In this document: piece by piece, positions 31,679-43,400 of the stretch
Position numbering within the stretch: position 1 is the first letter of the stretch
Layout: every line of letters starts with the position of its first letter
Source: Pseudo-nitzschia pungens
Lineage: Eukaryota; Bacillariophyta; Bacillariophyceae; Bacillariales; Bacillariaceae
Length of the DNA stretch: 64,000 nucleotides
Direction of reading: 5' to 3'
Assembly: GCA_037355855.1 (NCBI GenBank)
Contig: CM074758.1
Span: 3,073,001 to 3,137,000 of the forward strand
Translations under genes and position numbers: made by a program
Notes under the pieces: generated by a model
Told to the model about the DNA's origin: nothing
Database searches by the model: none
Seen by the model: only the letters and a program-made list of their open reading frames with translations

Positions 31679-32178
31679 NNNNNNNNNNNNNNNNNNNNNN
31701 NNNNNNNNNNNNNNNNNNNNNNNNNNNNNNNNNNNNNNNNNNNNNNNNNNNNNNNNNNNNNNNNNNNNNNNNNNNNNNNNNNNNNNNNNNNNNNNNNNNN
31801 NNNNNNNNNNNNNNNNNNNNNNNNNNNNNNNNNNNNNNNNNNNNNNNNNNNNNNNNNNNNNNNNNNNNNNNNNNNNNNNNNNNNNNNNNNNNNNNNNNNN
31901 NNNNNNNNNNNNNNNNNNNNNNNNNNNNNNNNNNNNNNNNNNNNNNNNNNNNNNNNNNNNNNNNNNNNNNNNNNNNNNNNNNNNNNNNNNNNNNNNNNNN
32001 NNNNNNNNNNNNNNNNNNNNNNNNNNNNNNNNNNNNNNNNNNNNNNNNNNNNNNNNNNNNNNNNNNNNNNNNNNNNNNNNNNNNNNNNNNNNNNNNNNNN
32101 NNNNNNNNNNNNNNNNNNNNNNNNNNNNNNNNNNNNNNNNNNNNNNNNNNNNNNNNNNNNNNNNNNNNNNNNNNNNNN
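31679..32178. other. Assembly gap (500 N)
   Basis: Exactly 500 undetermined bases, a conventional placeholder length. True distance and content are unknown, and the two sides may not be adjacent. Confidence 1.
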
Positions 32179-33091
32179 ACTTAGCAAGGAACCTTGAAGA
32201 ATGTAGAACGTTAAGTGGAAATCACTTAGGAAGCTTGGAAACAATGTAGAACATTAAGTATAATATATACTTAAGGGCCTTGAGGGTGGAGCTTGGAAAC
32301 AGATCGAAGCAGTACAGACGGCAACAGTAAGACGGCAACAGTATTACGTAGTAGAAGTATTTTCGAATCGCTGTAGAATCGGTACTGGAGGTGCTGTAGA
32401 AAATTAGGTGTCGGTTTTGTTTTGGTTGTTGCTGCGGATCGATCGGCCGAGTGGTGAATTGGCAACCAAATCAACAAAAAGAAGCAGCCAGCAACTGAAC
32501 CAATAGCAGAAACAAAGAGCGCAGGTCTTGGTTAATACATGTAGGTCCTGGGGTTGTGATTGGTGGTGTAAAAGGGAGCGAGATATCGCATGGTAAAGTT
32601 GTGTAGAAATCTACGTATTTTTAGTACTGGAACATCGGAACGTCGGACAAAATGCGCGATGCGCAAATTGTTTTTGTTCGAAAGAACAAAAAAGAATCCA
32701 AGTGATTGTAACTTACCGTAGGTTACCGTAGGTTACCGTAAGATTACATGAACGAGAATGACTCGCAACTGTGCTTCTACTACGTACGTAGTATTTTTTA
32801 TTAGGCTGCGCTAGAAAGAACAGACCCAAGTTATTGCAACTTGCAGTTACTTGGGTCGTGTCACGATTTCGAGAATGACTCTTGTGCGTCTAAAACTTGT
32901 ACCAGGCTACGTAGGATTATACAAGACAATGCGTCTAAAAAAATTTTAGACGCATAATTATGCGTCTAAAACTTGTACTAGCCTGCGTACGATTATACGG
33001 GACCAATGCGTCTAGACGCATAATTATGCGTCTAAAAAAATTTTAGACGCACAGTGCGTCTAAAGTTAGACGCAAGACGCATAGTTATGGA
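32179..33091. other. Non-coding region after the gap
   Basis: No gene recognised. Contains three tandem GTAGGTTACC-like motifs near 32715 and the palindromic repeat cluster described separately. Confidence 0.5.
32884..33083. repeat. Cluster of TGCGTCTAAAA inverted repeats
   Basis: TGCGTCTAAAA and its complement TTTTAGACGCA occur many times in alternating orientation. They form perfect palindromes such as TGCGTCTAAAAAAATTTTAGACGCA (given here by its key halves) and CGCATAATTATGCG. A ~70-bp block containing AACTTGTAC(C/T)AG, GATTATAC and CAATGCGTC is repeated (about 32885 and 32955). Confidence 0.85.
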
Positions 33092-33623
33092 CCATATATC
33101 TTTCGAAATATTTCAAATGGCATATTATCATCTTCAACCGGTTCTCCAAGCAAGCACATATATATCCCATCGACACTACTAAACTCCGAACCTATTCTAT
33201 TGAACCACATGCAAACTTCACCTAATGATTGGGGAACTATGTAACATGCTGGCACAGCCTTACTACGAAAGGCTCTAAATGATTATTGAATCTTGCATGT
33301 ACTCCAATACATAGTATGGTATTCATGTATGTATGTTCGGTATATACACACATACAACAGATACTGATTGGATACTCAAATATCAAGATAAACAAAGATT
33401 CCTGTGACTCGCTGGTGATTATTGATATTATGCCCGACAAACATTATTAATGTTCGATCGCTCATTCATTCCATACTCAAGGAATCATTCCCATCTCGTA
33501 AAGTATTCAACCATTCTTCTCTTCTCACAATTAAATTTACATCAATTTATTAACCTTTCATCTTTAAAATACATCTATCGCATACGGTACCACTCCATCT
33601 AATTTCTACCCTAGAGTGTTACA
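33092..33623 (+). mobile_element. 3' remnant of a gag-only LTR element with its LTR
   Basis: 33092-33239 matches 2740-2864, including CCTATTCTATTGAACCACAT and ATTGGGGAACTA. 33240-33623 is the LTR (TGTAACATG...GTGTTACA, 384 bp), carrying an insertion relative to 2865-3172. The 5' part of the element is missing. Confidence 0.8.
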
Positions 33624-33939
33624 AAAGTATTCAAACATTCTCTTTTATAACACAATTTTATGAAGATATCCAAGATGGTGCTATGGATTGTCCTAAGGCT
33701 CCTGTGTAGAGAACTGTACTGAGGCTAGATTTTTCTACACGGCTCTACAGAGCATCTCCAAGGCAATTCATTGAGAAATCTCTCCAGTACTAATTCTACA
33801 TGATATTGTTCAAAATTACATTTTGGCTCCTTGTCCGAAAACTGGTTCACAACCAAAAAGAATTTATTTGGGGGGGTCACGATTTATTCCTGGGTCATTT
33901 TGGATGTAGCGATTCTCAGCCCCAATCGCGACCAGGGTA
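33624..33939. other. Non-coding spacer
   Basis: Nothing coding. GTCCGAAAACTGGTTC near 33833 recurs at about 44223, on the other side of the Copia element. AATCGCGACC lies just before the 78-bp repeat. Confidence 0.45.
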
Positions 33940-34017
33940 ACAAGTTGTATAACTGGAAATTATGAGCTCTTATCGTTCTATCGATCTAAACATGTGTTCT
34001 CTCTCTTTTACATGGTC
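33940..34017. repeat. 78-bp direct repeat, left of the Copia element
   Basis: Identical by eye to 44144-44221 (ACAAGTTGTATAACTGG... to ...TTACATGGTC). The two copies bracket the Copia coding region and are candidates for very short LTRs, but they lack clean TG/CA ends and a visible target duplication. Confidence 0.75.
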
Positions 34018-34127
34018 GCTCGTGATAAGTGTGTGTGTTGCTCCATTCTTTATCTTCTTCAGTTAATACTTCAACCGTGTTCTTTGGTTGTGTTCTTTGG
34101 ATACTTCAATATCTTGCGCACCTCTGG

Positions 34128-34300
34128 GCGCGCCGTACGGTACTGTTGTACGGCTTCTTTCTATGCACAGTACTGTTGTGCTGTGCGGTACTGTTGCACT
34201 GTGCGTTACTGTTGCACTGTCGCGCGGTACTGTTGCGCTCACTTTCTGTTTTCTATGCGCGATACTGTTGCGCCTGCGTGGTACTGTTGTGCGGTTTCTG
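34128..34300. repeat. GGTACTGTTGCGC-type tandem repeat
   Basis: About nine irregular copies of GTACTGTTGYRC between the 78-bp repeat and the end of the Copia coding remnant, that is, in the 3' non-coding part of the Copia element. Confidence 0.75.
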
Positions 34301-34455
34301 TTTCTTATTACTTAACAACCTTGTTCTGTGTTGTTCCCTCCTTAATATGTGCTGTAAGGATTCTAGAAATGGGGAACATAGAATGGCTGAGGCACATATT
34401 ACTGTTTCATGATTAAAATGTTTTTCTTATGTAATTCTTTGATTTGCACTTATCT

Positions 34456-34658
34456 TTATTTGGTCATGAATTCGTTGACGAGACTGTGGAAGGCTGTTTG
34501 TCCCAAAGGCTTGGTGAGGATATCAGCATAGTTATCTTGAGATCTGATGTGGTTGACGGAGATGACCTTTCCTGCTTGGTTCTCTCGCACAATGCCAAAG
34601 CAATTGATTTCTTATTCAAAGAGCTTGCAGGATTGGTTGAATTCAGCACCACGCTCTT
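34456..34658 (-). pseudogene. Copia RNase H C-terminal remnant
   Basis: Minus-strand continuation of the Copia frame after the Gypsy insertion. It begins SVVLNSTNPASSLNKKSIA, directly joining VDNK on the other side of the insertion. A small indel near 34600 then shifts the frame. The end of the protein (NYADILTKPLGQTAFHSL, stop at 34456) is in another frame. So the element carries at least one frameshift besides the insertion. Confidence 0.85.
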
Positions 34659-34847
34659 TGCCATACCCCGGGTCTACTAGTGATTAGAATAGTAGTGATA
34701 TGCAAATTGTGAGCTCTATTGGTTAGTCTATTCGCTACAGTTCTTAGAGCCCTCCGAATCAGCGATTCTGTCGACTCGCCGATTGTTTTTATCCTTATCC
34801 TTAATCCAGTCCCGTGTGCACTCGTGACTGTATTTTGGTGCACGGCA
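34659..34847 (-). repeat. 3' LTR of Gypsy copy 1
   Basis: On the plus strand it starts TGCCATACCCCGGG and ends GTGCACGGCA. Identical by eye to 40302-40490. Confidence 0.93.
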
Positions 34848-34865
34848 TACTCCTCCATGGTACTG

Positions 34866-37800
34866 TTACGATTTAATAGGATCCCTGCAATAATAAGGGT
34901 GCACTCTCCTAATGTTAACTCGGTCGGTTACAAAGGGAGCAGTTTCAATAGTCACAGTTCCATTGTCATGGGCCTTGAGCACCTTGTAAGGTCCTTGTCG
35001 TGGGAAGGATAGTTTCGGAATAATGCCCTTCCTTTCCAGGGTGACATAGTCTCCTTCCTTGTAGGTATGGGGAATCCTCTTTTGATTCTCCCGGATATTA
35101 CTCTTGTGGATACTCTTCTGTTTCCTTGCTTGGATTGCTTCCCAATCCACTGGGAAATTCACTGGCATGAACATGTCCCTTCCAAACACCAGTTGTGCTG
35201 GGGAATATCCCAATGTTGTGTGGATGGTGCTTCTGATGGCATACGCCGCTTTGGTGGTGAATTCCTCAAAAGGATCCTTCTCGTGGAGATCCCTTTGTTC
35301 CAAGTTGAAGGACAGTAGGCAGTCCTTCAGAACCTGATGGATTCTTTCCAGCACTGAGTTGGATTGTGGGTTCCAAGCGCCACTCGGTTTCCTTTTCATC
35401 CCCATGTTGTCACAGAGCTCTTGGAACTCTGCTTTGAACTCACTCCCGCCATCAAAGCCAATTTCCTTTGGGCGCGGATACCTTGCTAGCCAGGTACTGT
35501 CTAGCAAACGTTGAGTTTCTGCTGCATTTGGGGAGTCCTTCAGGTGAGCCAGTTCAAACCATCCGGTCACTGGGTCCACCATGGTGAGGACATGGATGTG
35601 GTAGTCTTTACCATTTTTATTGTGGACAGTTGCAGGTCCCCAGAGGTCCACGTTGACTCTCTGCCATTTGGTAACCTCAGCTGCTTTTTCCGGTAGTAGT
35701 CCATACTTCTTCCGGCCACTCTTTTTGAACATCTGGCACGTGTGACAGTGTTTACATAGGTCCTGGACGTCCTTCCTCAGGCCTCTCCAGGTGAACACTG
35801 AGCGTATGCTCTGTTCCATTCTCTTTTCTCCGGGATGGACCAGCATGCTGTGGTACCATTCCATAACTCTATCTTTGAGTTTGTCCGGGATCAGAATCTT
35901 CCCTTCCTTGTGGATTAGACTGTAACCTTCCACCATTTTGGTGGTTAGTCGATTGTCTTTTTCCAGAGCATTCACGATTCCGGTGTCCTTTTGCTGGTAG
36001 AACTGAATCATGTCCGGGGCAAGTGGGAATGCACTATTGCCCTGGAATTCCTCCGGTTCTTCTCCAAGTGGGAATAGTAGTTGCCGGAGGTGCTCTTCCT
36101 CATCCGCATAGGTGAGGGGCTTATTTGGTGGTAGCCATTCCACTGTATCTGCCGGATCATCCGTAATGTCCAGGCGAGACAGCGCGTCTGCTGCATCATT
36201 GTCTTTGCCAGCAACATGTTTGACCACCGGGTGGAACTCCTCCATAAGGAGTCTCCACCGTACCATCCGCTGGGTGGGTATCTGCTGGTACAGTAGATTG
36301 AGGTGATCCGTGTGGATAATCACGTCTTGTCCTCGTAGGATTCCTTCAAACGCCTTGAGCCCTTCCACTATGCCCAGGAGTTCTTTTTCTCCGACAGTGT
36401 AGTTGAGCTGCGCCGAGTTCAGTTTCCGGGTGTAGAAACCAAGGGGTTTGCCATCTTGGCACACGGTGGCTCCCAGTTGCCTATCGCTGGCGTCTGAGTA
36501 GAGATGAAATGGTTTTGTAAAGTCCGGGAATGCGAGTCTCGCTTCATCTGCGAGCATTCTCTTCGCCTCCATGAAAGCTTTCTGCTCTGCTGGACCCCAG
36601 TACCAGTTCATTTTGCCCTTTTTCCCTGCTAGTTTGTTCAGAGGGGCTAGGATGTGGGAGCGGCGCTTCCACATGTCCCGGTAGAAATTTATCATTCCAA
36701 GAAACATCTTGAGTTGCTTGGTGTTCTTGGGGGCTTCCAGACGCTTCATCACCTCCAGCTTCTTTGGCTGGGGTTGGATGCCCTCTGTTGTTAACAGAAA
36801 TCCCAGATATTCCACTTCTTTTTGCATGAAGAAGGATTTTCTGAGGTTGGCGCGAAAGCCGGCGTCATCCAGTCGTTGTAGGACTGTATCGATTTTGTGG
36901 AGATGATCCTGTTCAGATTCCCCTTCTCTCTGGATGATCAGGATATCATCAATATAGACCAGGACATAGTCCAGGTCCCCTAGGAGGTTCATCATGACTG
37001 ATTGGAAGATGTCGGGCGCACATGCGATTCCCATTGCCAGTCTTTTGTAGGCATACTTTCCCCATGGTAGAATGGTAGAGCAAATCTTTTGGCTCTCCTT
37101 GCAGATGGGAATTGTATAGTAGCCTTGGGCTAAGTCTAGCGCCGTAGCTGACTTAAACTTCTGGAGTCTTTGGATTGTTTCCCCTATCCGTGGTAGTGGA
37201 AACGGTTTCCTCTGAATGGCTGCATTCATCTTCCGGAAGTCCGTTAGAACGCGAATGTCCCCTGTCTTTTTGGGTTGGCAAAAAGTAGGAGATGCCCATG
37301 GAGAGTCATCATTGTGGGGGAGTTTTTCCAGGACTCCAATATCGCAGAGCCTATTAATCTCCTTCCGGAGTGCTTGTTCAAAGGCATGGGGTACAGAATA
37401 GTACCTCTGCCGGACCGGTTTGACCCCTGGTTGGAGCTCAATGGACACCGGTTCTATGTTTTTGAGAAGACCCAATCCTCCTCCAAAGAGTGTTGGGAAT
37501 TTCTTTAGCGTTTTCTTCAAGGCGGCCTTGGACGCGTCCGTAATCTCCAGGTCATTGACCATAGCGTCTATATCGACTTTGGAGTAGTCTGCATCCAGAA
37601 TTTTGGCTTGCCTTTCTTCCTCCTGCTGGAGGATTGGACTCTGTGTGTTGGCAAAGAATACTGCCTCACATTTGTCCGGGTCAGCGAGCTCCCCCATTCC
37701 CTTCATGGGGATGGAGTCACCCTGCCATTCGATTGTTCGGGAGCTGTATTTTATATCCAGTCCCAGTTGTGCCATTAGGTCGGATCCTATAATCATGTCA

Positions 37801-38129
37801 TAGGGTACTTCCTCATGGTGGTGATATTCATCCACTTGGAAGGTCCATTTGATGGTCTTAGAGTTTGAAAATTCTATCAACCTTAGTCCCACTGAAGCCG
37901 CAGACTTGGTTCTGAACTTGCCTCCATACGTGTTGTAGGTGACAGATCTTTGGTCTCGGTTCGTTAGTTGACTTCGGTCGACAAACTGTTGTAGTATGAT
38001 GGATTTGGAGCAACCGGAGTCTAGTAGGCCCTGGAGCATCCTTCCCCTTCCCTTGTGGTCCAATACCTCCACACAGATGTCCGCAAATCTGTTGATGACG
38101 CGGGGTCCCGTGTGGATGGTATCTGCCAT
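34866..38129 (-). CDS. Gypsy pol polyprotein, copy 1 (PR-RT-RH-INT)
   Basis: 1087 residues, uninterrupted. Aspartic protease LLDSGCSKSIIL near residue 37. Reverse transcriptase with LTDFRKMNAAI, ATALDLAQGYYTI and YIDDILI. RNase H starting LYSDASDRQLGA, with HTDHLNLLY. Integrase with an H-H-C-C zinc finger ending CKHCHTC, catalytic residues in VNVDLWGP, IGFDGGSEF and SNSVLERIH, and a C-terminal YKVLKAHDNGTV segment. It begins immediately after the gag TGA, in the same frame. It makes cDNA from element RNA and integrates it. Very close to the pol at 57958-61233. Confidence 0.95.
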   Translation of the reverse strand: MADTIHTGPRVINRFADICVEVLDHKGRGRMLQGLLDSGCSKSIILQQFVDRSQLTNRDQRSVTYNTYGGKFRTKSAASVGLRLIEFSNSKTIKWTFQVDEYHHHEEVPYDMIIGSDLMAQLGLDIKYSSRTIEWQGDSIPMKGMGELADPDKCEAVFFANTQSPILQQEEERQAKILDADYSKVDIDAMVNDLEITDASKAALKKTLKKFPTLFGGGLGLLKNIEPVSIELQPGVKPVRQRYYSVPHAFEQALRKEINRLCDIGVLEKLPHNDDSPWASPTFCQPKKTGDIRVLTDFRKMNAAIQRKPFPLPRIGETIQRLQKFKSATALDLAQGYYTIPICKESQKICSTILPWGKYAYKRLAMGIACAPDIFQSVMMNLLGDLDYVLVYIDDILIIQREGESEQDHLHKIDTVLQRLDDAGFRANLRKSFFMQKEVEYLGFLLTTEGIQPQPKKLEVMKRLEAPKNTKQLKMFLGMINFYRDMWKRRSHILAPLNKLAGKKGKMNWYWGPAEQKAFMEAKRMLADEARLAFPDFTKPFHLYSDASDRQLGATVCQDGKPLGFYTRKLNSAQLNYTVGEKELLGIVEGLKAFEGILRGQDVIIHTDHLNLLYQQIPTQRMVRWRLLMEEFHPVVKHVAGKDNDAADALSRLDITDDPADTVEWLPPNKPLTYADEEEHLRQLLFPLGEEPEEFQGNSAFPLAPDMIQFYQQKDTGIVNALEKDNRLTTKMVEGYSLIHKEGKILIPDKLKDRVMEWYHSMLVHPGEKRMEQSIRSVFTWRGLRKDVQDLCKHCHTCQMFKKSGRKKYGLLPEKAAEVTKWQRVNVDLWGPATVHNKNGKDYHIHVLTMVDPVTGWFELAHLKDSPNAAETQRLLDSTWLARYPRPKEIGFDGGSEFKAEFQELCDNMGMKRKPSGAWNPQSNSVLERIHQVLKDCLLSFNLEQRDLHEKDPFEEFTTKAAYAIRSTIHTTLGYSPAQLVFGRDMFMPVNFPVDWEAIQARKQKSIHKSNIRENQKRIPHTYKEGDYVTLERKGIIPKLSFPRQGPYKVLKAHDNGTVTIETAPFVTDRVNIRRVHPYYCRDPIKS

Positions 38130-39556
38130 TCAGTTGTGGGAGCCTTTCTTTTTGAAGGTCTTTCTGTACTTTCGTCTGTACTCTTTGAGTTCCCGTTCGG
38201 AGATGTCGATCTCGTCATCAGAGACGTCGTGGTCAGCTTGGGCCGTGGCCAGTACATAAGAGTACTCGTGGTTCGATAGGTTCCTTCCCCAGTGGGGTTT
38301 GGAGTGTTGCTCAGTGTCTGAGTCTTGTTCTTTTGCCACAAAGTGCTCCTTGAGCAGGTTGATGGTTTCCCGGTCGAACTTCCCCTTCTTGTGGGGACCA
38401 CCGGTTAGTTTCCAGCATTTGCCGGCATGGACCTTGCCACAGGTCTTGCATAGCTGTTTGTTGCTGTTGTCCGCAGGGCGCTTCTTTTTGCCAGGGGATT
38501 TCCCGTGGTGGGTTCCTCCCCCAGAAGCGGCCTTGGGATTCTTCTTGGTGACACCGGTCTGCTTTTCGAGGTCGGTGATGCGTTGTTGCATTATTGCTTC
38601 CTTCCGGATGGTGATTTCCAGGTTTTCGAGCTTGTCGATAGTGGTGTTAAAGGAGTGGGTGTAGAGGTCCCAACTGATGTGCTCCAGTTTCTCGCGTTGG
38701 GAGTGGGTCATGTTGGAATCCAAGATTTCCTTCAATTCTCCTTGGGTGAAACTCCTTGGTGTTTCCATTTGGTCACTGCCACATTCCCAGAGGCATTCTG
38801 GGAGGTAGCTTTGGAGTTCGGCCATGCGGTTGGCCCAGGCTCTGATGCCATGTTTGAGGTCCACACGCATGCTTCGCATGAATCGTCGAAGGACGATGTA
38901 CGAGCGCTTGCCGTGTTGGTCATTGCCAAAGATTTTGAGTTTGAGGACATGCATGCATTCCTCCATGATGTCCTTCCTGTACTCCTGGGATTGGTAGTAC
39001 TGGGTGAGGGCGCTTGCGACCTTTTTCTTTGGGATTGGGGACTCGAGGTTGTCGGTCTCCGATTCTTTGTCCGATCTCGCCTTGGCTGTGTCGGTTTTGT
39101 CGGCGTTTGGAGATTTCTCCTTTGCCGTCTCGTTGGAGGCTCCCGTAGGAGTTTCGGTGGCGTGTATGTATGTTTGCTTGGTCCCTTTGCTCAATATCCT
39201 GGATCTTTTTCTGTACTCGTCTGGTGTGATGGACCTTGTGGGTCAGGTTCGGCCAAGTAGGTCCGAAGGAGCGTTCGCTGGACAAGTGCGAGTGCCTCAT
39301 TAGAGAGGATCCTCTGTAGAACGTCCAGTTTCTGGTCTCCGTGGAGTTTGTCATTGCCAGCAATTTTCTGGTCAAAGTCTCTCTTCCAGATGAGGAAGAG
39401 TTCTGGTCTCTCAGTACCATTGAGAACTTTCAGGTAGTCGCTGAATGCGATTCCACCCTGTTCGCTGTCTATGTTCATCTTTATGGTGGTGGCGTCCTCT
39501 GGCCAGTCCTCCCGAACGATGTTAAAGGGCTTCAGTTTGGTTCCTTTGGTTGCCAT
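38130..39556 (-). pseudogene. Gypsy gag, copy 1, frameshifted
   Basis: Starts at ATG 39556 (MATKGTKLKPF...) and matches the intact gag of copy 2. Near 39240, after RTYLAEP, the frame is lost and runs to a stop at 39191. The rest of gag is open in another frame down to 38130. The C-terminal part has the zinc knuckle CKTCGKVHAGKC and ends with the TGA directly followed by the pol ATG. A single-base indel would explain the break; a base-calling error is not excluded. Confidence 0.8.
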
Positions 39557-40301
39557 GGTGGGTTAATCAGTTTTCTATTAGGTTTAATTTAGTTACATTA
39601 CTCGTTACCTCATTGTTTTGCGCTGAACTGAGCAAGAATGATTGCTCAGCTCTTCCAGTCCTTTTGCTGGATTTTTGCTGTTTCTCGTGATAACTCGTGT
39701 TGTAACTGATCTTTCCCCCTGGTCTGTTCAGTGGTGGGAGTTGTTTCTCTCTTTAGCTCACGGGAATCCTGTGGTTCCCCGGAGTTGTTTCTGTTTTTAT
39801 TTCGTGGGATTCGATTCCCGTGGTTCTCCGGCGTTGCTTCTTTCTTGAGCTGTCACCGGGCCGGTCCCACTTCCCGTATCCCGTGGGATTAGTGGTGTTT
39901 GAGTATTTGGTTATATACCTTTCCGGATATTCGTATGTTTCGGTTTTGGTTGGCATCCACTTACGGTCTGTCCCTCCACTCAGCGTTGGTCCAATTAGTC
40001 CACTCACTGATTTATGTGTCACTTTTTCGGCACATGTTTTCGTGTTTTTCGATTATTTCTGTTGTCGACCATGGTCCTGTTTAGGTACTTAGGTGTCTCT
40101 GTTGCTGCTGTTGCTCCCTTCTTTGGGCGCCAACAGTTGCTGGGGTCGGTCTTCCTTGTGCTGCAGACACTGGATATCCTTCTCCCTGTTTTGCTTCTCT
40201 GCGCCTCCATTTTTGGCAGTCTTTCGAGTCCGTCAACTCTTTTCGGTTGATCGATTTCTTTCTGCTCATGGTCATCAGCGCTCAGCTTGATTTTAAAATC
40301 A

Positions 40302-40490
40302 TGCCATACCCCGGGTCTACTAGTGATTAGAATAGTAGTGATATGCAAATTGTGAGCTCTATTGGTTAGTCTATTCGCTACAGTTCTTAGAGCCCTCCGA
40401 ATCAGCGATTCTGTCGACTCGCCGATTGTTTTTATCCTTATCCTTAATCCAGTCCCGTGTGCACTCGTGACTGTATTTTGGTGCACGGCA
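40302..40490 (-). repeat. 5' LTR of Gypsy copy 1
   Basis: Identical by eye to 34659-34847. Next to its inner edge, at 40289-40300, is the palindrome GATTTTAAAATC where the primer-binding site should be. Confidence 0.93.
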
Positions 40491-43400
40491 CTCTTGTTGT
40501 CCACATAAATATCTGCTGGCTTGGTTATGGAAACTCCCATGGACCTCAAATGGTATCTCAATCTGATTGCCAAAGCCACTGCATCCTTCAAAGCTGTAAA
40601 CTCAGCGCCGAAGGTACTGGTGTGAACTGAGGTCTGGCGTTTGGATTTCCAGTACACTGGCGTGGATCCAACAAATGCAATAAGCCCTGTAATGCTTCTG
40701 CCTGTTACCAAATCATGGGCATGATCACTGTCACAAAAGATTGTAATCTGCAATTCTTTTACCTTTGGAATTGGGAACATAGGATCAAGTTCTTCCTTAT
40801 AATACTTGTATTGGTGAGTGAAATCTTCCATCCGTGTTGGTTCTTCATTGACTGTAGTTCTTGGGGGTCTTGGGTCAACCACTAATCCTTTGTTTTTATA
40901 CTTCTTGAGATATCCAAGTATATATCTTGCCATTTCAAGGTGGTTCTTCCTGGGACTTGCTGAAAATCTGGATAAGGAAGATACTGCATATGTGATATCA
41001 ATTCTCCCGGTCAACACCACCCATTGGCACAAACCTATGATATGTTGGAACTCCTTGTGCTCTGTTACATCCAGGAATTCAGATGTATCCAGTTCTGGTC
41101 TGCAATCTGGATGCATGGGGACATGGTTTGGGTGAAGGGTGAGTCCATGCTTGATTTCATACTTCCTTAGGACTTCTGTAATGTAAGATCCCGAATTGAG
41201 AAGAATCCTGCCATCCTTGATTTGTCTCACACTTGTTCCAAGGTAGTACTGTGGCTTTTCTTCAATATTTCTCAAGGCAAATTCTTGTTCAATGAGTGCA
41301 ATCCAGTTCTCAGGTTTCTTTGCAACAACAATCAAATCATCCACATGAGTTGCAATGTAACAATACCCTTCCCCTTCAGGCTCTGGGCGCATCCATAGAT
41401 CAGGATCTGCGCGCGATGGTCTGAACCCTAAACCTGCAAGTGTATCGGCAAAGAAATCCATGTACGCTCTGCTGCTTCCAGCAAGACCATACAAAGCACG
41501 TTGTACTTCAACTTTGCAACCCTTGTTTTTGCCAAAAACCTCATCTGCCCAACACCATACCTTCTCTTGGTTAGGGGCTGTAGGAAATGCGTTTCCCACA
41601 TCTGCTGTCATTAAATCAAGCTTCTGGTGCTGCGCAATTAGGAATAACAGGAATACAGAGAGACTGTCCACTTGGCTGGAATAAGTGTTGACATGGCTGG
41701 AGTCAACCAAATGCCCTCCTGCAACTAAACGCGATTTGTATCTTCGGTCTTCACTCTTTACATCCCAGATCATTTTTAGCTTGACTTCTTGCCATCCTTC
41801 GGATTCTGGGAATTCTGTTGCCGGATCATGAAATTTAAAACACTCCAATCTCTCCAGATTTTCCATCTCCTTGTCAATGCTCTCTTGCCATTTCTTGTTT
41901 CCAGCTTCCAGGTCAAACTGCACACACTGCTGGTAGGTGTTTGGAATCTTGATACCAAATTTCTCTCTTTGCTTCTTTGCTGCAAGCCGTTGATTTCTGG
42001 ATAACAATCTTTTCTTTTTCTTGCTTGGATTTTGGAGAGCTCTCCGAAGTTTCTTTGGAAGTTTAATATGGGTGATCTTGCTATGGACTTGAGACATTTG
42101 CTGAACCCTCCTCATCCTACGCACAATGTTGCTGTTTTCCTTCAAAATTGAGTCAGCCCATGTACCCAATGGTCCGCTTGAGCGTCTGCTGCTGTTCTCC
42201 ACGATGTACATCTTGATGTATTTGGCACAAGCAACCGGTTGATCCTTTTGCAAAACAGTAAGTGGGATGTCCATGACAACTGTGCCAACATCAGTGACAA
42301 ACTGAGCCTTGAAAATCAACATCCCTTCTTTCCAATGGTGATTTAGTATCTTCCTAAATTTGCTGGTCAAGTTTTGGTCTGTGCTCTCAAGAATATCCAG
42401 GTGAGACTCTGCATTGTTGGTGCAGTCAAGGTCTTTTGGTAGGGCTTCTTCTTCATCTTGTTCAGTGCTTGCTTCCTCTTCTTCTTCGGCTCCAATATCT
42501 AACTCATCTGGATCTTCCGCATCAGTTGTACCTCCTGCATCCATGTCATCATCCTTGGTTTCAAAATTCTGTTTCAAGAAGGTTTCCAAATTGCTCGTAG
42601 AGTGTTCCATGCCTGTTGAATCAGCTGCAAATTCCTCCCCGGAAACTAAGATGGGGACTTCATCGGTGCTTTCGATAATGGTTCTTTCCTTCTCAGCAAC
42701 AGTCAATTCAAACTTGCTTGGATCATCGTTCAGGACTTCTTTTTTAGTTCCAATATTCTCCCTCCTGGTTCTGACAACTGAGCGCATAAGGATCTGGCGC
42801 TTGGTCTTCTTAGTGTCTGGTTCTGTCAGGATATAATAAGTCATGGCATCCCCACAGGAATCTGCAAAAGCGAGGAATCTCCCCTTCAACATGCTATCTT
42901 TTGGCGTCTTGTTCTGGGGTTGATAATACCAAATAGGCTCATAAAAATGGAAGCGGAGGTGTGAGATATCAGGGGTCCATCCATGTGAGACTTTTCTCCA
43001 CGTCTCTGGGGGAATCCTGAGAATACCAAGCATGTTAGGGTGAAGTGTAGTGCCACCCAAAGAGAGGGTTCCTTGCCCCATTTGTCCATCGATGCGCCGG
43101 CGCTTTCCCTCATACTGGAGCTGGAATGCCAATTCTTGGCGGCGTTTGGCTTCAGCACGACGAGCAATCCCTTTTCGAATATTCGCTTGTTCTTGCTTAC
43201 GGAGTTTCAGGACAAGGTCTTTCAGAGTCAGAGTGGACTGATGTTCCACCATGCTGTTGGTTGTGTAATCCAGAGAGGAGTCGTGAATATTCTGGATGAA
43301 GAGGCTCTTGGCTTCACATTCTCGAATGCCGAAATTTGGGATACGGTGGAGCTCGTAGTAGATCAGCTCAAAACGATTGATATAATCTGCAATATCACCG

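Larger units (their letters stand above)
34659..40490 (-). mobile_element. Gypsy (Ty3) LTR retrotransposon, copy 1, nested in Copia
   Basis: 5832 bp with 189-bp LTRs at 34659-34847 and 40302-40490 that look identical, and CTCTT on both sides (34654-34658 and 40491-40495). It is transcribed on the minus strand: gag, then pol in protease-RT-RNase H-integrase order. The purine-rich ATGGAGGAG lies before the 3' LTR. Identical LTRs mean very recent insertion, but gag carries a frameshift. Confidence 0.95.

Noticed and set aside
40019..40490. Continuation of the Copia frame past VDNK for ~150 residues.
   Set aside because: It reads through the Gypsy LTR and leader by chance; not part of the Copia protein.
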